The position numbers and the translations under genes were made by a program. Below, piece by piece: positions 51,715 through 61,764 of a stretch of DNA of 64,000 nt. How positions within the stretch are numbered: the first letter of the stretch is position 1; every line of letters starts with the position of its first letter. The notes beneath the pieces are model-generated. The model worked only from the letters and a program-made list of their open reading frames with translations. It ran no database searches and was not told the origin of the DNA. The stretch spans positions 50,319 to 114,318 of the forward strand of contig DFNH01000036.1 in the NCBI GenBank assembly GCA_002375985.1. The letters run 5' to 3'. Origin of the DNA: Firmicutes bacterium UBA3572. GTDB lineage: Bacteria > Bacillota > Desulfotomaculia > Desulfotomaculales > Desulforudaceae.

Positions 51715-53079
51715 TTAACCCGCCAAGAAGCTCTTAATGGTATCGTAAATGCCGAAGAACATGATGGCCGCGATCGCGACGGGTACGACGTAGCGGATCA
51801 AAAAGCCCCACCAGTCGCCGATCCGGAAGGCACCGGCAACTTTGTTCGCTTCGGCCTGCGCATTCTTGGTACCCCAGACATACCCCACAAAGATGGCGGT
51901 CAAAAGGCCGCCCAGCGGCAGCATGATGTTACCGGAAATAAAGTCATAAGTGTCCAAAAGGTCCATACCGAGAAAAGTGACTCCGCTGAGCACGTTGTAA
52001 CCCAGGGTAGCCGGAAGACCAACCAGGAAAATCACCACGCCCAGGACGACAGCAGCCCTGACCCGCGGCCAACGGTGCTGGTCCACCAGCCAGGCAACCA
52101 CCACCTCCAGCAGGGAAATCGCCGAGGTTAAGGCGGCGATAGCCAGCAGGGTAAAGAACAGGAAGCCGAAGAAAACACCACCCGACATCTCGGCAAACAC
52201 CGCCGGCAAAGTGATAAAGGTCAAGCCGGGACCGGCAGCCGGGTCGTAGCCCAGCGCGAACACGGCCGGGAAAATGGCAAAACCACCCATGACGGCGATG
52301 AGGGTGTCCAGACCCACGACCGCCGCGCCGTTGCCGGCAATTTCGTCCTTATCCCGGAGATAACTGCCGTAAGTGATCATGGCACCCATCCCCAGGCTCA
52401 GGCTGAAGAAGGCCTGCCCCACGGCGCTGAGCAAGGTACGCCCGGTTATTTCACTGAAATCCGGTGCCAGGTAAAAAGTCAAGCCCGCCCCGGCGCCCGG
52501 CAGCGTCAAGGCACGCCCGATCAGAACCAGGAGCAGGATAAAGAGCAACGGCATCAGGACCTGAACGGCCCGCTGGATTCCTTTGTTAATGCCGCCCGCG
52601 ACCACCAAGATGGTCAGTCCCATAAACACCGCGTGCCAAATAATCGGTTCCCACAAACTGGTGATATGGCCGACGAACATGCCCGCGAAGTCGGTACCCG
52701 GCGTCAGCGCACCAACCACGGTCTTGTAAATGTAGGCCAGCGACCAGCCGGCGACAATAGAGTAGAATGAAAGAATAGTAAAACCGGCCAGCACGCCCAG
52801 GGAACCCACCAGCCACCAGGGAGTATTCGGCGCCAGTTCCCGGAAAGCGCCCACCGGGTTGCGGTGGGTCTTGCGGCCCACAACCATTTCGTTAATCATC
52901 AACGGATAACCAATTAGAATAATACATACCAGGTAAATAAGCAGAAAAGCGGCGCCCCCGTTTTCACCCGCCAGGTACGGAAAACGCCAGATATTACCCA
53001 GGCCGATAGCCGAACCAGCGGCGGCCAGAATAAAACCCCAACGTGATGCCCAACTCTCCCTTTCGTACGACTTAATCAA
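51715..53079 (-). CDS. Sodium:neurotransmitter symporter (NSS) family transporter
   Basis: A 454-aa transporter with about 11-12 helices of the NSS/LeuT family. TM1 has the Na+/substrate motif ASAIGLGNIWRFPYLAGENGGAAFLLIY and TM6/TM8 regions are FFSLSLGMGAMITYGSYL and LTSAISLLEVVVAWLVD. It probably imports an amino acid (MhsT/TyrT-like) with Na+. TTG start with AAAGGAGG 11 nt upstream. It is convergent with livJ; both serve amino-acid uptake, but no shared regulator is seen. Confidence 0.94.
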   Translation of the reverse strand: MIKSYERESWASRWGFILAAAGSAIGLGNIWRFPYLAGENGGAAFLLIYLVCIILIGYPLMINEMVVGRKTHRNPVGAFRELAPNTPWWLVGSLGVLAGFTILSFYSIVAGWSLAYIYKTVVGALTPGTDFAGMFVGHITSLWEPIIWHAVFMGLTILVVAGGINKGIQRAVQVLMPLLFILLLVLIGRALTLPGAGAGLTFYLAPDFSEITGRTLLSAVGQAFFSLSLGMGAMITYGSYLRDKDEIAGNGAAVVGLDTLIAVMGGFAIFPAVFALGYDPAAGPGLTFITLPAVFAEMSGGVFFGFLFFTLLAIAALTSAISLLEVVVAWLVDQHRWPRVRAAVVLGVVIFLVGLPATLGYNVLSGVTFLGMDLLDTYDFISGNIMLPLGGLLTAIFVGYVWGTKNAQAEANKVAGAFRIGDWWGFLIRYVVPVAIAAIMFFGIYDTIKSFLAG

Positions 53080-53373
53080 TTAGACTGACAACCTCCTTTG
53101 TGCTTCATGCTGGTCTCGTAACCCTGGCCACTTTGGCCAGGAGCATTTATCACATCCTTTCCTGCGTGATTGATTATCCACAAACCTTGCAAAATCAGGT
53201 GACACACCAAGCTGGCGGGATCAGGCGCAAGATGCAGCAATTTGCAGTCAGCGTGTGATAATTACAAACATTCTGCAAATCCGCTCAAAATCCTGCCACG
53301 TGGTTTGCACCTAGGAGAAAAGGTGGCAGCCGGATCACTACCCCGTTAGGGGCACCCTCTACGCACCACCGTT
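53080..53373. other. Intergenic region upstream of the NSS gene
   Basis: No gene seen. It contains the stem CCTGGCCAC-TTT-GGCCAGG-like hairpin at 53142-53160, a consensus DnaA-box sequence TTATCCACA at 53174-53182, and no recognisable riboswitch. Confidence 0.5.
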
Positions 53374-53541
53374 CTAGTAACACCGCAACTGATGGCCCTG
53401 TTTAACCTCGTCTAGACAACGGTTGCAAGACCGGCACCGGACCGGTCCCGCGTAGCCGGCCTCCCATCTGCCCGGCAGACCCGGTTCACGGATCAGTGGG
53501 CACGCCATGGTCATAGGAACGATGCGGGTCGGCGCGAACAT
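53374..53541 (-). pseudogene. Old-yellow-enzyme C-terminal fragment (55 codons)
   Basis: A 55-codon open frame beginning 1 nt after the recD2 stop. Its middle, PLIREPGLPGRWEAG, and the cluster VRCRSCNRCLDEV match the end of NADH:flavin oxidoreductases (PLIREP...CxxCNxC). The rest of such an enzyme is absent upstream, where recD2 stands, so this is either a decayed remnant or a small Cys-rich protein coupled to recD2. The family match is read by eye from motif memory. Confidence 0.5.
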
Positions 53542-53542
53542 T

Positions 53543-55696
53543 TTAGTCCCCGTGTGGGGCCACCAACCTCTCCCGCAACCGGGTGTACCGTTTTTGCGGT
53601 TTATCGTTTTTGATGGCCATAGCTAGGGCTTTTTTGCTACCTATCAGGATTACCAACTGCTTGCCGCGGGTGATCCCGGTATACACCAGATTGCGCTGCA
53701 ACAGCATGAAGTGCTGGGTCATCACGGGCATAATCACCGCCGGGTACTCGCTTCCCTGAGATTTGTGGACGGATACGGCGTAAGCGGGCACCAACTCGTC
53801 CAGTTCCGAAAAAACATACTTTACAGAACGGCCCTCAAACTCTACCTCCAGTTCCTGATTCTCGCGGTTGACCGCGGTGATCCAGCCGATGTCCCCGTTA
53901 AACACTTCCTTTTCGTAGTTATTCACGATCTGCATGACCTTATCTCCGTTCTTAAAGAGCCTGTGCCCACGGGCCACCGCATTTTCCCCCGGATTAAGCA
54001 GGCTTTGCAGTTCAGCGTTCAGGTTTTCCACCCCGGTAACGCCGCGGTGCATAGGGGTCAGAACCTGAATGTCACGCACCGGATGCAATCCAAAGCGCTT
54101 GGGGACACGCTCCAGGCAGAGTCTTTTGATCTTGGCGACAGCCTTTTCCGGATCTTCCTCCTCAATGAAGTAAAAGTCGCTGACCACCCCGGGCGGCGGT
54201 TGGCGGATATCCGGAAACTCGCCCCGGTTGATCCGGTGGGCGTTGACCACAATCCGGCTGGTCCGCGATTGCCTGAAAATCTCGGTCAGAGTAACTACCG
54301 GAAACTGTCCCGAGTCAATCAAATCCCGCAGCACATTGCCCGGGCCGACCGAAGGAAGCTGGTTGATATCGCCCACCAGGATCAGGGTCGCCCGCACCGG
54401 CACGGCCTTGACCAGGTGGTACATGAGGATGGTATCGATCATGGAAGCCTCATCGACAATGATCGCGTCCGCTTCCAGAGGGAATTCCTGGTTTTTTTGA
54501 AAACCGCCTTTTTGCGGGCTGAATTCCAGCAGCCGGTGGATGGTTTTTGCCTCGTAGCCGGTGGATTCCCAAACTCTTTTGGCGGCCCGCCCCGTGGGCG
54601 CCGCCAGCAAAACCTTAAGCCCCAATGCCCGGAGAATGCGTACCACACTCTTGATGATGGTGGTCTTGCCGGTACCCGGCCCCCCGGTGATGATCACCAC
54701 CTTACCCTGGACCGCCAGCGCCACCGCCTCTTTCTGCCTGTCCGCCAACCGCACGCCGAGATCTTTTTCCACCCACCCCAGCGCCTGTGCCATATGCACG
54801 CGACGGGCCGCGTTTCCATCGCCCCGCAGGGCCAGGAGTCTCTTGGCCAACTGCGCCTCGGCGACATAAAACGGAGTCAGGTACACCGCGTCCTGCTCCA
54901 CCACCACCCGGCGGTCGGTGCTGAGCCGATCCAGCGCCTCCTGGACGATTTTTCGCTCCACCCCGAGCATCTCGGCGCCCTTATCCAGCAACGGTTCCCG
55001 GGGATAGTACACGTGCCCTGCGTTCATCAGCTCGTTCAGGACGTAGAGCAGCCCCTCCTCGGCCCGGACGACCGAATTGGGATCGATACCTAGATTCCGC
55101 GCGATCCGGTCGGCGGTGACAAACCCGATGCCGTGAATGTCCGCCGCCAGGCGGTAAGGATTCTGACGCACCGTTTCCACGGCCGCCTTGCCGTACTGCT
55201 TGTAAATCTTGGCCGCGTGCGCCGCCCCCACCCCATGCCCCTGCAGGAAAACCATGATATCCTTGATCTCCCGCTGCTCGGCCCAAGCCTGGGCGATCAT
55301 GGCAATCCTTTTGGGACCGATACCGTCCACCCGTGCCAGTTCCGCGGGAGATTTTTCAATGACGTCAAGGGTAGCAAGCCCGAATTCCTTCACGATGCGC
55401 CGCGCCATTTCGGGACCGATGCCCTTGATCAGGCCGGATCCCAGGTACTTCCTGATCCCGTGCACCGTAGATGGGAGTACTATTTCGTACTGCTCAACCC
55501 GGAACTGCGGTCCGAATTTCTTGTCGTGGACCCACCGTCCCGTAAGCTTCAGATACTCCCCGGGGTTTAGCCCCGCCAGGTTGCCGACGATGGTGGTCAG
55601 TCCCCGCTTGCCCTTTTCTTGCAGCCGGGCCACGATGAAGTTGGTTTCTTCGTTGTAGTAAGTGATGCGCTCCAGACAACCGTAGATGGTTTCCAC
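53543..55696 (-). CDS. recD2: RecD2-type ATP-dependent 5'-3' DNA helicase
   Basis: A 717-aa SF1B helicase. The N-terminal OB-like region and HhH repeats (GSGLIKGIGPEMARRIVKEF, RVDGIGPKRIAMIAQAW) lead to the helicase core with Walker A ITGGPGTGKTTII, DEASM (motif II), GDINQLPSVGPGNVL (III) and the C-terminal YAVSVHKSQGSEYP (V). It is independent of RecBC. GTG at 55696 with AGGAGGG 9 nt upstream gives the usual VETIYGCLERITYYNEE start; the ATG 15 codons earlier lacks a ribosome-binding site. Confidence 0.96.
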   Translation of the reverse strand: METIYGCLERITYYNEETNFIVARLQEKGKRGLTTIVGNLAGLNPGEYLKLTGRWVHDKKFGPQFRVEQYEIVLPSTVHGIRKYLGSGLIKGIGPEMARRIVKEFGLATLDVIEKSPAELARVDGIGPKRIAMIAQAWAEQREIKDIMVFLQGHGVGAAHAAKIYKQYGKAAVETVRQNPYRLAADIHGIGFVTADRIARNLGIDPNSVVRAEEGLLYVLNELMNAGHVYYPREPLLDKGAEMLGVERKIVQEALDRLSTDRRVVVEQDAVYLTPFYVAEAQLAKRLLALRGDGNAARRVHMAQALGWVEKDLGVRLADRQKEAVALAVQGKVVIITGGPGTGKTTIIKSVVRILRALGLKVLLAAPTGRAAKRVWESTGYEAKTIHRLLEFSPQKGGFQKNQEFPLEADAIIVDEASMIDTILMYHLVKAVPVRATLILVGDINQLPSVGPGNVLRDLIDSGQFPVVTLTEIFRQSRTSRIVVNAHRINRGEFPDIRQPPPGVVSDFYFIEEEDPEKAVAKIKRLCLERVPKRFGLHPVRDIQVLTPMHRGVTGVENLNAELQSLLNPGENAVARGHRLFKNGDKVMQIVNNYEKEVFNGDIGWITAVNRENQELEVEFEGRSVKYVFSELDELVPAYAVSVHKSQGSEYPAVIMPVMTQHFMLLQRNLVYTGITRGKQLVILIGSKKALAMAIKNDKPQKRYTRLRERLVAPHGD

Positions 55697-55966
55697 TCGG
55701 GTCGGCCCTCCTAAAGCGGACAGGCAACTGTTTACCGACATACTTTGATTCTCAATCTGAGACGCCTATTCTCGCAAGTTTTTTCATAACTTCCCGTGAA
55801 AAAGTAGCCTACCTGAAAAACGCAACACCAGCCATACCACCCGCTCCCGTGCGGGCGAGTTGCGACGAGTCGGTTTGTTTTCATCTTTTTAGTGGTGCCG
55901 GACGTTAGATTGGGAGGCTGTCCCTGTTTCCTGCCGCCTTTTGCGGTGTGCGTGGGCAAGTTAACG

Positions 55967-57694
55967 TTACCGGCTTGGGCCGCGCGTGGCGCGGGTTTTT
56001 TCCTCGTCCACCTCCAGGTTCTCGTCCAGGACCACGCCGTAGTCCGCCAACGCCGCCTCCTTGGAAACCAGCCCGTGAAGTACGTCCGCACGCACCGCCG
56101 CGGGCGGCCGGGTAAAAGGGTCCCCGAACCCACCGCCTCCGGCCGTTTCCAGGGTGATGACCGTTCCCGGCGGTACCCGGCTGGTGAATTTGCCGGGTTT
56201 GGGCTCCGGCTGCCGGCCCGGCAACCGGACCGTACACCGGGCAGTACGCCCCCGGCCGCCGCCGGCAAGCCCCCAGGGGCCGCGCCGGTTGCGCTCGGTG
56301 CTCACCGTCACGACAGCTTCATCCAGCACCGCGATCTCCCGCACGATTCCGCAACCGCCCCGGAAACGTCCCGGACCCCCGGAATTGGGAATCAGGCCGT
56401 ATCTCTCAACCCGCAGGGGGTAGTTCATTTCAATCACTTCCACCGGCGTGTTCAAGGTGTTGGTCATGTTCACGTGCACCCCGTCCATGCCGTCTTGATC
56501 ACACTTGGCTCCCTGACCCCCGCCGTAGGTTTCGACGTAAGAGTAATACCGGTGCCGCACATCCCGGCCGCCGATGGTGAAGTTGCTCATGCTTCCCGTG
56601 CCGGCCGCGGTTACCCGGTGCGGCGCAGCTTGTGCAAAAGCACCCAGTACCGCATCAGCGATCCGCTGGGCGGTATTGATGTTCGCGTGGGCGACCGGAG
56701 CCGGGAAAAGCGGGTTGACCAGGGTACCGGGCGGCGTGACGACCTCCACCACCCGCGCGATCCCTTCGCTGCCAGGCAAACCAGGATCAGCTACCGCTTT
56801 GACGGCGAAATAGACACAGGCCAGGGTCACCCCCCGGGTGGCGTTGACCGGACCCGGCACCTGCGGACTGGTTCCGGTGAAATCCACCCGGACGCCGCCG
56901 CCGGCAAGCTCAAGGGTGACGGCGATGCTGATCTGGTCGTCGGACAGCCCGTCCCCCTCCAGGTAGTCGGTAAAATGGTACCGACCGGTGGTAAGCTCCT
57001 TTAAAGCCGCCCGGAGCCGGCGCTCGGCGTAGGCAATTATTTCATGCATGTAATGCACCAGGGTCCGGACGCCAACCCTCTCCGCTAATTCCTGCAAACG
57101 CGCGGCGCCCACCTGATTGGCGGAAAGCTGGGCCTGGATATCCCCGTAAAACTCACCGGTAGTGCGCACGTTGTGGGCCAACACCCGCAACAGGTCCTGG
57201 TTGATGACTCCCCCGCGGCTGAGTTTCACGGGCGGAATGCGCAAACCCTCCTGAAAAATCTCGGTGGCCGTGGTGGACATACTCCCCGGTACCACCCCTC
57301 CAACGTCCACGTGGTGCGCCAGGTTGGCCACCAGACCGAGGGGTTCCCCCCCGTAGAAAACCGGCGAGATCAAGCATACGTCCGGTAGATGCGAACCGCT
57401 GATGTACGGATCATTGATGATTATGGCGTCCCCCGGCGCCAGTTCCCCAAAAGGGAAAACATTCAGTACCGCTTTGACCACCGTGGGCATCAGCCCCAGG
57501 TGCAGCGGAATGTGCTCGGCCTGTGCCACCAATTCCCCCGCAGGGGTATACAGCGCCGTGGAACAATCCCGCCGGTCCTTGATGTTGGGGGACAAGGCGG
57601 TACGGGTCAGGGTGACCCCCATCTCCTCCGCCACCGACTGTAAGGCGTTACGGAGCACCTCTAAAGTTACCGGATCGGTCTTTAACACCATCAT
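55967..57694 (-). CDS. hyuB: Hydantoinase B / oxoprolinase family protein
   Basis: A 575-aa HyuB subunit. Family signatures: EEMGVTLTRTALSPNIKDRRDCSTALY, HIPLHLGLMP, DAIIINDPYISGSHLPDVCLISPVF and GGCGIVREIAVL. With HyuA it forms an ATP-dependent amidohydrolase, substrate hydantoin, oxoproline or a related ring compound; acetophenone/acetone carboxylases are also related. Its ATG overlaps the hyuA stop (ATGA), so the two are translationally coupled. Confidence 0.92.
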   Translation of the reverse strand: MMVLKTDPVTLEVLRNALQSVAEEMGVTLTRTALSPNIKDRRDCSTALYTPAGELVAQAEHIPLHLGLMPTVVKAVLNVFPFGELAPGDAIIINDPYISGSHLPDVCLISPVFYGGEPLGLVANLAHHVDVGGVVPGSMSTTATEIFQEGLRIPPVKLSRGGVINQDLLRVLAHNVRTTGEFYGDIQAQLSANQVGAARLQELAERVGVRTLVHYMHEIIAYAERRLRAALKELTTGRYHFTDYLEGDGLSDDQISIAVTLELAGGGVRVDFTGTSPQVPGPVNATRGVTLACVYFAVKAVADPGLPGSEGIARVVEVVTPPGTLVNPLFPAPVAHANINTAQRIADAVLGAFAQAAPHRVTAAGTGSMSNFTIGGRDVRHRYYSYVETYGGGQGAKCDQDGMDGVHVNMTNTLNTPVEVIEMNYPLRVERYGLIPNSGGPGRFRGGCGIVREIAVLDEAVVTVSTERNRRGPWGLAGGGRGRTARCTVRLPGRQPEPKPGKFTSRVPPGTVITLETAGGGGFGDPFTRPPAAVRADVLHGLVSKEAALADYGVVLDENLEVDEEKTRATRGPSR

Positions 57695-59736
57695 CCTTCC
57701 CCCGTTTCAATGAGCAGGTTGCCCCAGCGGTCGACCGTCAAGCGGTCGCCGGGCCAAACCAGGGTAGTGGTGTCCTGTTGGGTGATGATCAAGGGCCCCG
57801 TCAAGGTGAAACCGGCAGGCAACGACTCGCGCCGGTAAACAGGTATCTCTTGCCAGGTGCCCAAAAGGTAGACCCGCCTGGCGCCCGGGACAGGCAAATC
57901 CGCATGTGGCGGCGGCGCGGCGAATTTCGTCCGAGGCAGGACGCCCCGGGCCACCAGGCGCAAGGCCACTACCTCCACCGGTGCGTCCTCCCGGCAGTAC
58001 CCGTAACTTTGCCGATGCAAGCGGTGAAACCTCTGGACGGCGGTTCGGAGCGCATCCTCATCCAGGGATTGGGCCGGCAACGGCACCGTTAATTCGTACG
58101 CCTGCCCCCGGTAGCGCAGGTCCACCAACGGCTCAAAAACCATCTGGTCCGCGGCGAATCCCTCCCGGCTCAGGTCCGCCTTCCCCGTAGCGATTAACGC
58201 GGCGTACTGCCCGTTCAGTTCGGCCGCCAGCCCGGCGGCCACGTCGCCGATGAAGGTCAAGGAGTAATCATGGCGCACGTCGGCCGCCAGCATACCCCAG
58301 GCCGAGGTAACTCCCGGGTAGGGCGGCACCAAAACCCGGGGAATACCCATTTCCCGCGCTAAGGCCACGGCGTGTAACGGTCCGGCGCCGCCGAAGGCCA
58401 CCAGCGTGAAATCCCGGGGATCGTACCCCCGCTCGACCGAAATCAGGCGCATGGCCCGCACCATGCTGGCGTTGACCACCCGAATGATGCCCTCCGCTGT
58501 TTCCTCAAGGGTCAGCCCCAGAACCCGGCCGATCTTTTCCTCCAGACACTCCGCCGCCAATGCGGGTTGTATCTTGCGGCCCCCGGCGAAAGCTTCCGGA
58601 TCCAAACGGCCCAACACCAGGTTGGCATCGGTCACCGTCGGTTCGGTACCCCCCAAACCGTAGCACGCCGGCCCGGGCACCGCACCGGCGCTTCGCGGAC
58701 CGACTCGCAGGGCACCGCCGGCGTCCACCCAGGCCACACTTCCCCCTCCGGCCCCGATAGTATGGATATCCAGCATCGGCAACCGGAGCGGATAGCCGCC
58801 GATCGCCCCTTCGGTGGTAAACCTGGGTTCGCCGCGGTGGATCAGGCAAATATCCATACTGGTGCCGCCCATGTCCGCGGTGATGAGGTTTTCCCACCCG
58901 GTCAAACGGGCCAGGTACACCCCCGCTAACACCCCGCCCGCCGGCCCGCTCAGGATGGTGCGGACACTCTGTTTTCTGGCCTGAGCGGCGGTGATCACCC
59001 CACCGTTGGACTGCATGATGTACAGCCGGCTTCTCACTCCGGTGGAAGCCAGTTCTTGCTCCAGCCGGCCAAGATACTTTTCCATTTGCGGCCGCACCAT
59101 GGCGTTTAATACCGTGGTGCTGGTTCTTTCGTACTCGCGGAACTCAGGCAGAATATCTGCGGAGATGGTCACGGAAAGTGGCGGCAGCACCTTCTCCAAA
59201 GCCTTTTTTAACTGGATTTCGTGTTTCGGATTGGCGTATGAATGCAAAAGACAAACGGCCACCGCCGTCGCGCCCGATTGCCGAACCTGTTCTACAATGG
59301 AATCGATCTCCCGGGCCGCCAGCGGCTTGATTACCGAACCGTCGGCACCGATCCGCTCGTCCACCTCCAGCACCAGGTTCCGGGGCAGGAGCGGCTGGGG
59401 CTTCAAGACTCGGAAATCGTAAAGATGGGGGCGATTCTGACGGCCGATGAAAACAACATCTCGAAAGCCTTTGGTTGTTAATAAGAGCAGACGGGCCCCG
59501 CGCCGCTCCAGGACGGCGTTGGTAGCCACGGTGGTCCCGTGTAGAAACAAGTCAATGGCCCGGGGATCAATGCCGGTTTCCCGTACCAGGCGTCTGAGCC
59601 CGAGCAACACCGCCCGGGATGGATCGTCTGGGGTCGAAGGCTCCTTGGTGACGTGCACACCGCCCTCACTGTCCACCAGACAGAAATCGGTGAAAGTCCC
59701 CCCTGTATCCACGGCCAGTTTATAGGCCCGGGCCAC
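57691..59736 (-). CDS. hyuA: Hydantoinase A / oxoprolinase family protein
   Basis: A 681-aa HyuA subunit with an ASKHA-type ATPase fold. Signatures: KLAVDTGGTFTDFCLVD (phosphate loop), FLHGTTVATNAVLERRGARLLLLTTKGFRDV, GPAGGVLAGVYLA and ADMGGTSMDICLI. GTG at 59736 is chosen for the GGGGGG site 6 nt upstream. An ATG two codons earlier abuts it. Start of a two-gene operon divergent from the pyrophosphatase. Confidence 0.92.
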   Translation of the reverse strand: MARAYKLAVDTGGTFTDFCLVDSEGGVHVTKEPSTPDDPSRAVLLGLRRLVRETGIDPRAIDLFLHGTTVATNAVLERRGARLLLLTTKGFRDVVFIGRQNRPHLYDFRVLKPQPLLPRNLVLEVDERIGADGSVIKPLAAREIDSIVEQVRQSGATAVAVCLLHSYANPKHEIQLKKALEKVLPPLSVTISADILPEFREYERTSTTVLNAMVRPQMEKYLGRLEQELASTGVRSRLYIMQSNGGVITAAQARKQSVRTILSGPAGGVLAGVYLARLTGWENLITADMGGTSMDICLIHRGEPRFTTEGAIGGYPLRLPMLDIHTIGAGGGSVAWVDAGGALRVGPRSAGAVPGPACYGLGGTEPTVTDANLVLGRLDPEAFAGGRKIQPALAAECLEEKIGRVLGLTLEETAEGIIRVVNASMVRAMRLISVERGYDPRDFTLVAFGGAGPLHAVALAREMGIPRVLVPPYPGVTSAWGMLAADVRHDYSLTFIGDVAAGLAAELNGQYAALIATGKADLSREGFAADQMVFEPLVDLRYRGQAYELTVPLPAQSLDEDALRTAVQRFHRLHRQSYGYCREDAPVEVVALRLVARGVLPRTKFAAPPPHADLPVPGARRVYLLGTWQEIPVYRRESLPAGFTLTGPLIITQQDTTTLVWPGDRLTVDRWGNLLIETGEG

Positions 59737-59874
59737 ACACATCCCCCCTCGCAGATTATTTCGGCAATTCACGCCCGATTTCCTACTGGCCGGCCGTTTC
59801 TCTGAAGGAAACCCACCTCCCACCTTAGAATATGGTATTTAAAGAACCAATTTTTTTCCCGGGAGGTTTAGCCC

Positions 59875-61515
59875 ATGCGCAAAGACCGCGTCCTGGTCGT
59901 CGGCCACCGCACTCCGGACAGCGATAGCGTCTGTGCGGCCATCGGCTACGCATATTTCAAAAACCTGCTGGATGAAAGCCAACTCTACGTGCCCTGTGCT
60001 GCCGGTCCGCTGAACCAGGAAACGCAGTACATCCTGGAAAGGTTCGGTCTGGAACCGCCGGTGCGGTTGGATAGCGTCGCCGCCACCGTCGCCGATATGC
60101 AATACAGCAAGCCCATCGCCGTTTCCCCGGACCATTCCATCCTGCACGTCACCCATCTGATCAAGAACAAACACCTGCGCAGCATTCCGGTAGTGGACGC
60201 GGACAACAAGCTCCTGGGCGTCATCGACACTTTACATCTGGCCGTGCTGTACGCGGAGCGCCTGGAAATCGAAGGTTTGGCGGCGAGTCCGGTGCAACTC
60301 AGCCTGCTGGTCTCCGTCTTGCAGGGTAAGGTCCTGGCCAACACCGGCAAAGTCACGGCACTCTCAGGCAACGTGTTCGCCGCCGCCTCGCAGCGGGGAA
60401 CCGTGCTCAACCAGGTAGGCAAAGGAGACATCGTCATTTTGGGCGACCGGACCGATGTGCAGACCGATCTGATCCGTGCCGGCTGTTCAGCGCTAATCGT
60501 CACGGACGACCATCCGGTAAGTGATGAGGTGCTGGAACTGGCCCGGCGCGAGCAGGTCCTGGTGATCAGTTCGCCCTACAGCAGTTTCGCCACGGCCAAA
60601 CTGATCAACCTATGCCTGCCGGTGTCCCACATCATGTCCCGCCACGTACCGGTCGCCGAACTCCATACCACCATCAGCGAGCTAAAGGAGCGAATCCTGG
60701 AATCGGAGTTCCGCTGCGCCATGGTGGTGGACAGCGAGCAACGTCTGATCGGCATCGTCACCCGCAGCGATCTTTTAGATCCGATTCAGAAAAAGGTCAT
60801 CCTGGTAGACCACAATGAGATTTCCCAAGCCGTGCCGGACATTGAGCAGGCAGACATCGTGGAAATCATCGACCACCACCGGCTGGGGGATATCTCCACT
60901 ATCAAGCCGATTACCGTGTACAACGAACCGGTAGGAAGCACCTGTACCATCATTGCCCAACAGTTATGTTTGCACCAGATCGAGGCCTCGCCGGAAATCG
61001 CCGGTGCCCTGCTTTCGGGCATTCTGTCGGACACCCTGCTGTTGACCCTTTCCACCACCACCGAAAAGGACCACGCCATGGCCCACCGTTTGAGTGCCAT
61101 GGCCGGCCTAAACCTGGCCAAGTTTGGCCGGGAACTCCTGGAGGTCAGTGTCACCACCAAGGACATTCCGGCGCAGGAACTTATCACCCAGGACTTTAAA
61201 GAATATTTGCTGCTTGGCAAAAAAATTGGGGTGAACCAGATCATGGTTTTGGACGATGACGAAATTGCCGCCCGCGAAGAAGAGATCAAGAACGAAATGC
61301 GCAAGCTGTGCCAAGCCGGGGGTTACAACCTCCTGGTCCTGCTGATTACCAACCCCTTAGCCGCGAAAGGCGAAGAGATCTGGGTCGAGGGGGAAAAGGA
61401 AATCGTGGAAAAAGCGTTTGGCGTAAAGGTTACTGGCGGTAAGTGTTTCGTGCCTAAGGTGATGTCACGGAAGAAAGACTTCATCCCCCGGATCGGTATG
61501 GCCCTGCGGAGCTAG
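59875..61515 (+). CDS. ppaC: Manganese-dependent inorganic pyrophosphatase with CBS-DRTGG insert
   Basis: A 546-aa family II pyrophosphatase. The DHH catalytic domain has GHRTPDSDSVCAA at the N-terminus and EIIDHHRLGDI past the insert; the C-terminal DHHA2 domain closes the protein. The insert (~70-300) contains CBS 1, a DRTGG domain (SGNVFAAASQRGTVLN...VILGDRTDVQTDLIR) and CBS 2, which in characterised homologues bind AMP/ADP (inhibit) and ATP or diadenosine polyphosphates (activate). It hydrolyses PPi to phosphate. ATG with GGGAGG 8 nt upstream. Confidence 0.96.
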   Translation: MRKDRVLVVGHRTPDSDSVCAAIGYAYFKNLLDESQLYVPCAAGPLNQETQYILERFGLEPPVRLDSVAATVADMQYSKPIAVSPDHSILHVTHLIKNKHLRSIPVVDADNKLLGVIDTLHLAVLYAERLEIEGLAASPVQLSLLVSVLQGKVLANTGKVTALSGNVFAAASQRGTVLNQVGKGDIVILGDRTDVQTDLIRAGCSALIVTDDHPVSDEVLELARREQVLVISSPYSSFATAKLINLCLPVSHIMSRHVPVAELHTTISELKERILESEFRCAMVVDSEQRLIGIVTRSDLLDPIQKKVILVDHNEISQAVPDIEQADIVEIIDHHRLGDISTIKPITVYNEPVGSTCTIIAQQLCLHQIEASPEIAGALLSGILSDTLLLTLSTTTEKDHAMAHRLSAMAGLNLAKFGRELLEVSVTTKDIPAQELITQDFKEYLLLGKKIGVNQIMVLDDDEIAAREEEIKNEMRKLCQAGGYNLLVLLITNPLAAKGEEIWVEGEKEIVEKAFGVKVTGGKCFVPKVMSRKKDFIPRIGMALRS

Positions 61516-61569
61516 GCTCCCACACCTAAAACTCACTTTTGTTAACTCCACGCGGTTAGCCGTAATCGG

Positions 61570-61608
61570 GCGTCACAGCCACACAATTGGCTGTGACGCC
61601 GCCTTTTT
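61570..61608 (+). terminator. Terminator of ppaC
   Basis: GCGTCACAGCC/GGCTGTGACGC stem with an 8-nt loop, then CGCCTTTTT on the plus strand. Confidence 0.85.
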
Positions 61609-61764
61609 CGGCTTCAATAATTATCTTTGCACGTGTTTTCTTCCAAAACCGGTTACGGTGGCAACGGTTATTATTTATTTATACTGAATAATCACTATTG
61701 ATTCCGCTTAAATAATCTAATACTATTAACAGAGGAGCATTCCTGTAATGAAATAAAATAAGCT

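Noticed and set aside
2490..53182. DnaA-box sequences as evidence for a replication origin
   Set aside because: Only four boxes are scattered over 50 kb and no dnaA, dnaN or AT-rich unwinding region is present.
53080..53373. Glycine or lysine riboswitch ahead of the NSS transporter
   Set aside because: None of the conserved aptamer segments could be found on the minus strand.
55732..56268. 178-codon minus-strand open frame
   Set aside because: It overlaps the end of hyuB in another frame and has no recognisable features. The 55742-55966 gap appears non-coding.
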